In this document: positions 19,784 through 23,695 of the stretch, one piece after another
Layout of the letters: every line of letters starts with the position of its first letter
Position numbering within the stretch: position 1 is the first letter of the stretch
Assembly (NCBI GenBank): GCA_024277955.1
Contig: JAJRUE010000141.1
Span: 1 to 23,695, forward strand
Source of the DNA: Alphaproteobacteria bacterium
GTDB lineage: Bacteria; Pseudomonadota; Alphaproteobacteria; Rhodobacterales; Rhodobacteraceae
Reading direction: 5' to 3'
DNA: 23,695 nucleotides
Position numbers and translations under genes: made by a program
Notes under the pieces: generated by a model
Databases searched by the model: none
What the model saw: only the letters and a program-made list of their open reading frames with translations
Told to the model about the DNA's origin: nothing

Positions 19784-20968
19784 ATGAGCCAGCCGGTCAA
19801 TCCGAATATCGCCGCGACCTTTGCGCCGCCGGTGATGGAGGCGCGGCGCTGGATCGAGGGCGTCGCCTTTCCCGCGGACCGCCCGCTGATCAACGTCAGC
19901 CAGGCGGCGCCGATGGAAGCCCCGCCGCTGGCCCTGCGCCAGGCGATCGCGCAGGCCGCGCTGGAAGATGCCGGCGCGCATCTTTACGGCCCGGTGCTGG
20001 GCCTGCCCGAGTTGCGCGGCGAAATCGCGCAGCAATGGTCGCGCGCCTATGGCGGCGAGGTTTCGCAGACCCAGGTCGCGATCTGTTCCGGCTGCAACCA
20101 GGCCTTTACCGCCGCGATCACCACGCTGGCCAGCGCAGGGGATGAAGTTCTTGTTACAACCCCTTGGTATTTCAACCATAAAATGCATCTGGACATGGCC
20201 GGGATCAAGGCGGTTCCCCTGCCCGCCGGCCCCGACATGCTGCCCGATCCCGACCAGGCCCGCGCCGCGATCACCGCGCGCAGCCGCGCCATCGTGCTGG
20301 TCAGCCCCAACAACCCCGCCGGCGCCGAATACCCGGCCGCCCTGCTGCGGGCGTTCTTCGAGCTTGCCCGCCAGCACGATCTGGCGCTGATCGTCGATGA
20401 AACCTACCGCGACTTTCACAGCCGGACCGGCGCGCCGCACGATCTGTTCGCCGATCCGGACTGGAGCGACACGCTGATCCAGCTCTATTCCTTTTCCAAG
20501 GCCTACCGGCTGACCGGCCACCGCGTAGGCGCCATCGTCGCCAGCGCCGAACGCCTGGCGCAGGTGGAAAAATACCTGGACACCGTGTCGATCTGCGCCA
20601 ACCAGATCGGCCAGCGCGCGGCGCTTTGGGGGATGCGCAACCTTGGCGACTGGCTGGCCGGCCAGCGGCGCGAGATCCTGGACCGGCGCGATGCGGTGCG
20701 CCGTCACGCGGCGCCGCTCGAGGCGCGCGGCTGGCGGCTGCGCGGGCTTGGCGCCTATTTCGCCTATCTCGAACACCCGTTTGCTGAAAGCTCGGCCCGG
20801 CTGGCGCCCGATCTCGTGCGCCGCCAGAGCGTGCTGATGCTGCCGGGCACCATGTTTCGCCCCGAAACCGACCCGGCCGGGGCGCGCGAATTTCGCATCG
20901 CGTTCGCCAACATCGATCGCGCCGGGATCAAAACCCTGTTTTCGCGGCTGGAAAACCTTGCCCCATGA
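19784..20968 (+). CDS. PLP-dependent class I/II aminotransferase
   Basis: The 394-residue fold-type I aminotransferase carries the expected residues. Lys239 in SFSKAYRLTGHRVG should form the Schiff base with pyridoxal phosphate. SPNNPAG (about residues 172-178) and DETYRDF supply the cofactor-binding Asn and Asp/Tyr. YGPVLGLPELRGEIA near residue 68 is the usual N-terminal block, and an Arg near the C-terminus (REFRIAF) would bind substrate carboxylate. The amino donor and acceptor cannot be read from the sequence; aspartate/aromatic-type or an unassigned subgroup are possible. It stands between the repeat cluster and ppiD, with a 70-bp gap to the latter. Confidence 0.9.
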   Translation: MSQPVNPNIAATFAPPVMEARRWIEGVAFPADRPLINVSQAAPMEAPPLALRQAIAQAALEDAGAHLYGPVLGLPELRGEIAQQWSRAYGGEVSQTQVAICSGCNQAFTAAITTLASAGDEVLVTTPWYFNHKMHLDMAGIKAVPLPAGPDMLPDPDQARAAITARSRAIVLVSPNNPAGAEYPAALLRAFFELARQHDLALIVDETYRDFHSRTGAPHDLFADPDWSDTLIQLYSFSKAYRLTGHRVGAIVASAERLAQVEKYLDTVSICANQIGQRAALWGMRNLGDWLAGQRREILDRRDAVRRHAAPLEARGWRLRGLGAYFAYLEHPFAESSARLAPDLVRRQSVLMLPGTMFRPETDPAGAREFRIAFANIDRAGIKTLFSRLENLAP

Positions 20969-21038
20969 CCTTGCCGCCACCGGGCAAGCCGCTTAAGACT
21001 TCGCCGGGACAATCGCACGAACTGGACACGCAGGACAC

Positions 21039-22889
21039 ATGGCACAGAAAAACCGGAAGGTTTCGAAATTTCTTGCAGGCGGGCTCCTGCTGTTGTTGGT
21101 GGTCGGGCTCAGCGGCCTTGGCGCGCGCAATTTCGGGGGCCGGGTGCAATCCGTGGGCACCGTCGGCGACACCGAGATCGACATCAACGACTATTCGCGC
21201 GCCCTCAACCAGGAACTGCGCGCCCTGCAGGCCCAGACCGGCCAGTCGATTTCGCTGTCCCAGGCCCGCCAGTTCGGGATCGACCAGGCCGTGCTGCAGC
21301 GCCTGATCGCCACCGCCGCGCTGGAAAACGAGGCCCGGCAGATCGGCCTGTCGGTGGGCGACGCCGAAGTGCAGAAACAGGTGGTCTCGAACACCGCCTT
21401 TCAGGGCATCAACGGCAGTTTCGACAAGGACGCCTATCAATACACCCTGGAGCGCAACGGCATGAAACCGGCGGATTACGAAACCCGCCTGCGCCGCGAA
21501 GCCGCGACCAACATCATCCAGAGCGCCGTCGCCTCGGGCGTGGCGGTTCCGGCGACCTATGCCAAGGCGATGCTGGACTACATCGGCCAGCGCCGCAGCT
21601 TTTCCTGGATCGAGCTGAACGGTTCCACGCTCAGCTCGGCCCTGCCCGAGCCGAGCGAAGACGACCTCAAGGCCTATTTTCAGGCCAACGGCGACGCCTT
21701 CATGCTGCCGCCGATGAAAAAGATCACCTATGTCTGGCTGACCCCCGACATGGTGATGGACCAGGTTCAGGTGGATGACGCCGAGGTGCGCGCGCTGTTT
21801 GACGAACGCGCCGACCAGTACAACGTGCCCGAAAAGCGCCTGGTGGAGCGGCTGATCTTCGCCACCGCCAAGGAAGCCCAGGACGCCGCCGACGCCATCG
21901 CCGCGGGCGAAACCAGCTTTGAGGATCTGGTGAAGGCGCGCGGGCTGACGCTGCAGGATGTGGACATGGGCGACGTTGCGCGCGACGATCTGGGGGATGC
22001 GGCGGATGCGGTGTTTGCCCGCGCCGACCCCGGCATCGCCGGTCCGGTGGACACCGAACTGGGCCCGGCGCTGTTCCGCATCAACGCGATCCTGGCGCCG
22101 CGTTCCACCGCGTTCGAAGACGTGCGCGATCAGCTGCGCAAGGAAATCGCCGCCGATCGCGCCCGCCGCCTGGTGGCCGACCGCACCACCGAGCTGGACG
22201 ATCTGCTGGCCGGCGGCGCGACGCTCGAAGAGGTCGCCGGCGAAACCGACATGCAGCTTGGCCAGATCGGCTGGATCGACGGCCAGAGCAGCGACGGCAT
22301 CGCCGCCGATGACGCCTTTACCCAGGAAGCGCGCGCGGTCACCACCGAAGACTACCCGCAGATCTCGGACCTCAAGAACGGCGGACTTTTCGCCCTGCGC
22401 CTTGACCAGGACGTGCCCGAGCGCCCCGACAGTTTCGAAAACGCCCGCCCCGCCGTGGAAGCCGCCTGGCGCAAGGCCGAGCTTGAAAAGCGCCTGGCCG
22501 AAGAGGCCGACAAGGTGCTGGCGCGGCTCGGCGAAGGCCGCACCCTCTCCAGCCTGGGCTTTCCGGTCAGCGTCGAGACCCGGCGCACCCGCACCGCCGC
22601 GCCTCAGGGCGTGCCGCCCGAGTTCATGAAAACCGTGTTTTCGCTTGAGCCGGGCAATGCCGGCGCCGTCAAGGGCGACGGCAAGGTCTTTGTGGTGCAG
22701 GTCAGCGAAGTCCTGCCTCCCGACACCGAGGACGCCGACATCATCCGGGTGCGCCAGGCGATCGAGGATGACATGAAGCAGGGGCTTGGCCAGGATGCGC
22801 TGGCCGCCTTTACGCGCGCCAGCGAACTGCAGGCGGGCATTTCGCTGAACCAGGCCGCGATCAACGCGGTCCACGCGCAGTTTCCGTAG
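21039..22889 (+). CDS. ppiD: PpiD/SurA-type periplasmic folding factor (peptidylprolyl isomerase family)
   Basis: The 616-residue protein has one N-terminal membrane anchor (about residues 10-32, KFLAGGLLLLLVVGLSGLG), a SurA-N-like chaperone domain (about 35-200), a parvulin-like region (about 250-370) and a long helical C-terminus. This is the PpiD layout: an inner-membrane-anchored chaperone facing the periplasm that helps secreted proteins fold. The parvulin region (VERLIFATAKEAQDAADAIA, then LGPALFRINAI) lacks the canonical histidine-rich RHIL start and other active-site residues, so isomerase activity is doubtful. AGGA precedes the ATG. trpE begins only 9 bp after the stop codon, an arrangement common in this order, so the two are probably co-transcribed. 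Confidence 0.88.
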   Translation: MAQKNRKVSKFLAGGLLLLLVVGLSGLGARNFGGRVQSVGTVGDTEIDINDYSRALNQELRALQAQTGQSISLSQARQFGIDQAVLQRLIATAALENEARQIGLSVGDAEVQKQVVSNTAFQGINGSFDKDAYQYTLERNGMKPADYETRLRREAATNIIQSAVASGVAVPATYAKAMLDYIGQRRSFSWIELNGSTLSSALPEPSEDDLKAYFQANGDAFMLPPMKKITYVWLTPDMVMDQVQVDDAEVRALFDERADQYNVPEKRLVERLIFATAKEAQDAADAIAAGETSFEDLVKARGLTLQDVDMGDVARDDLGDAADAVFARADPGIAGPVDTELGPALFRINAILAPRSTAFEDVRDQLRKEIAADRARRLVADRTTELDDLLAGGATLEEVAGETDMQLGQIGWIDGQSSDGIAADDAFTQEARAVTTEDYPQISDLKNGGLFALRLDQDVPERPDSFENARPAVEAAWRKAELEKRLAEEADKVLARLGEGRTLSSLGFPVSVETRRTRTAAPQGVPPEFMKTVFSLEPGNAGAVKGDGKVFVVQVSEVLPPDTEDADIIRVRQAIEDDMKQGLGQDALAAFTRASELQAGISLNQAAINAVHAQFP

Positions 22890-22898
22890 GCGCGCCCG

Positions 22899-23695
22899 GT
22901 GTCGCTCTTGCCCGCATATGACGATTTCGCCCGCGCCTATGAGGCGGGCGAAAACCAGGTGGTCTACACGCGCCTGGCCGCCGACCTGGATACGCCGGTT
23001 TCGCTGATGCTGAAGCTGGCCGAAGCGCGCCACAACAGCTTTATCCTCGAAAGCGTCACCGGCGGCGAGGTGCGGGGGCGCTATTCGATCATCGGCATGA
23101 AGCCCGACCTGATCTGGCAGTGCCGCTGCGAACACGCCCGCATCAACCGCAACGCGCGCTTTGACGCCGATGCCTTCGAGGACCAGCCGGGCCACCCGCT
23201 GGACAATCTGCGCGCGCTGATCGCCGAAAGCCGGATCACCCTGCCCGAGGATCTGCCCGCCGCCGCCGCCGGGCTGTTCGGCTACCTGGGCTACGACATG
23301 ATCCGGCTGGTCGAACACCTGCCCGACGTCAACCCCGACCCGCTGGGGCTGCCGGATGCGCAGCTGATGCGGCCCTCGGTGGTGGCGGTGCTGGACGGGG
23401 TCAAGGGCGAGGTGATCGTTGTCGCCCCGGCCTGGGCCAGTTCCGGCCTGTCGGCGCGCGCGGCATTTGCCCAGGCCGGCGAACGGGTGATGGACGCGGT
23501 ACGCGACCTGGAACGCCAGCCCAAGGACGCGGGCTATGACCTGGGCGAAGCCGAGCCCGCGGCCGAACCGGTCTCGAACTTCACCAAGGACGCCTACATG
23601 GCGGCGGTCGAGAAGGCCAGGGACTATATCCGCGCCGGCGACATCTTTCAGGTGGTGCCCAGCCAGCGCTGGCGCCTGCCGTTCACGCTGCCGCC
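22899..23695 (+). CDS. trpE: Anthranilate synthase component I (3' end outside window)
   Basis: This frame starts with GTG at 22899 and stays open to the right edge (265 codons), so the gene is truncated by the window. Its product uses chorismate, with ammonia or glutamine via TrpG, to make anthranilate, the first committed step of tryptophan synthesis. The N-terminal feedback region is present: FILESVTGGEVRGRYSIIG with Glu51-Ser52 equivalent to the Trp-binding LLES motif. The start of the chorismate-binding domain is also seen (FTKDAYMAAVEKARDYIRAG, then DIFQVVPSQRW). The catalytic C-terminus is not visible. The start follows ppiD by 9 bp with only a weak GTAGG signal, suggesting coupling. 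No tryptophan leader peptide can fit in this junction. Confidence 0.95.
   Translation, partial: MSLLPAYDDFARAYEAGENQVVYTRLAADLDTPVSLMLKLAEARHNSFILESVTGGEVRGRYSIIGMKPDLIWQCRCEHARINRNARFDADAFEDQPGHPLDNLRALIAESRITLPEDLPAAAAGLFGYLGYDMIRLVEHLPDVNPDPLGLPDAQLMRPSVVAVLDGVKGEVIVVAPAWASSGLSARAAFAQAGERVMDAVRDLERQPKDAGYDLGEAEPAAEPVSNFTKDAYMAAVEKARDYIRAGDIFQVVPSQRWRLPFTLP

Overview
This window looks like chromosomal core sequence from a high-GC alphaproteobacterium of the order Rhodobacterales. The basis is the gene families and their order: a DUF2852 protein, bacterial leucyltransferase Bpt beside an RDD protein, a TakP-like TRAP transporter, an adenosylcobalamin-dependent NrdJ, a double cold-shock protein and a ppiD-trpE pair, all with strong GC codon bias. 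I see no phage, transposase, integrase, CRISPR array or toxin-antitoxin module.

Layout, left to right. Positions 1-2769 (+) hold the end of an EF-hand protein, a DUF2852 membrane protein preceded by two matching 21-bp palindromes, an RDD membrane protein, and bpt. A C-rich, apparently non-coding stretch (2770-3428) follows. Positions 3429-8339 (+) are a three-gene TRAP uptake operon: a Tat-exported periplasmic binding protein, an enlarged small permease, and an enlarged large permease with a C-terminal coiled-coil tail of about 330 residues. Positions 8623-11602 (+) are the acetolactate synthase operon ilvB-ilvN plus a small membrane protein. It is preceded by a recognisable promoter, a 15-residue leader peptide rich in Leu/Ile/Val, and mutually exclusive antiterminator and terminator hairpins.

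Positions 11946-18178 are on the minus strand: nrdJ (class II ribonucleotide reductase), tRNA-Pro(TGG), a DUF192 secreted protein, a double cold-shock-domain protein, and pdxH. The nrdJ upstream region carries a pair of NrdR-like boxes exactly 31 bp apart. Further upstream lie a perfect DnaA box and a CtrA-type TTAA-N7-TTAA site. Positions 18333-23695 (+) hold fabI, gpt, a class I/II aminotransferase, a PpiD-like periplasmic folding factor, and the first 265 codons of trpE.

Most genes are housekeeping: branched-chain amino acid and tryptophan synthesis, deoxynucleotide supply, B6, fatty acid and purine salvage metabolism. The less ordinary content is regulatory or architectural: the ilvB attenuator, the tandem palindromes before the DUF2852 gene, the nrdJ control region, the enlarged TRAP permeases, and an intergenic repeat family with an inverted pair at 11675-11737 and a single copy at 19739-19762. 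I found no clearly new multi-gene system. The palindromes and the TRAP tail are the best candidates for something undescribed.
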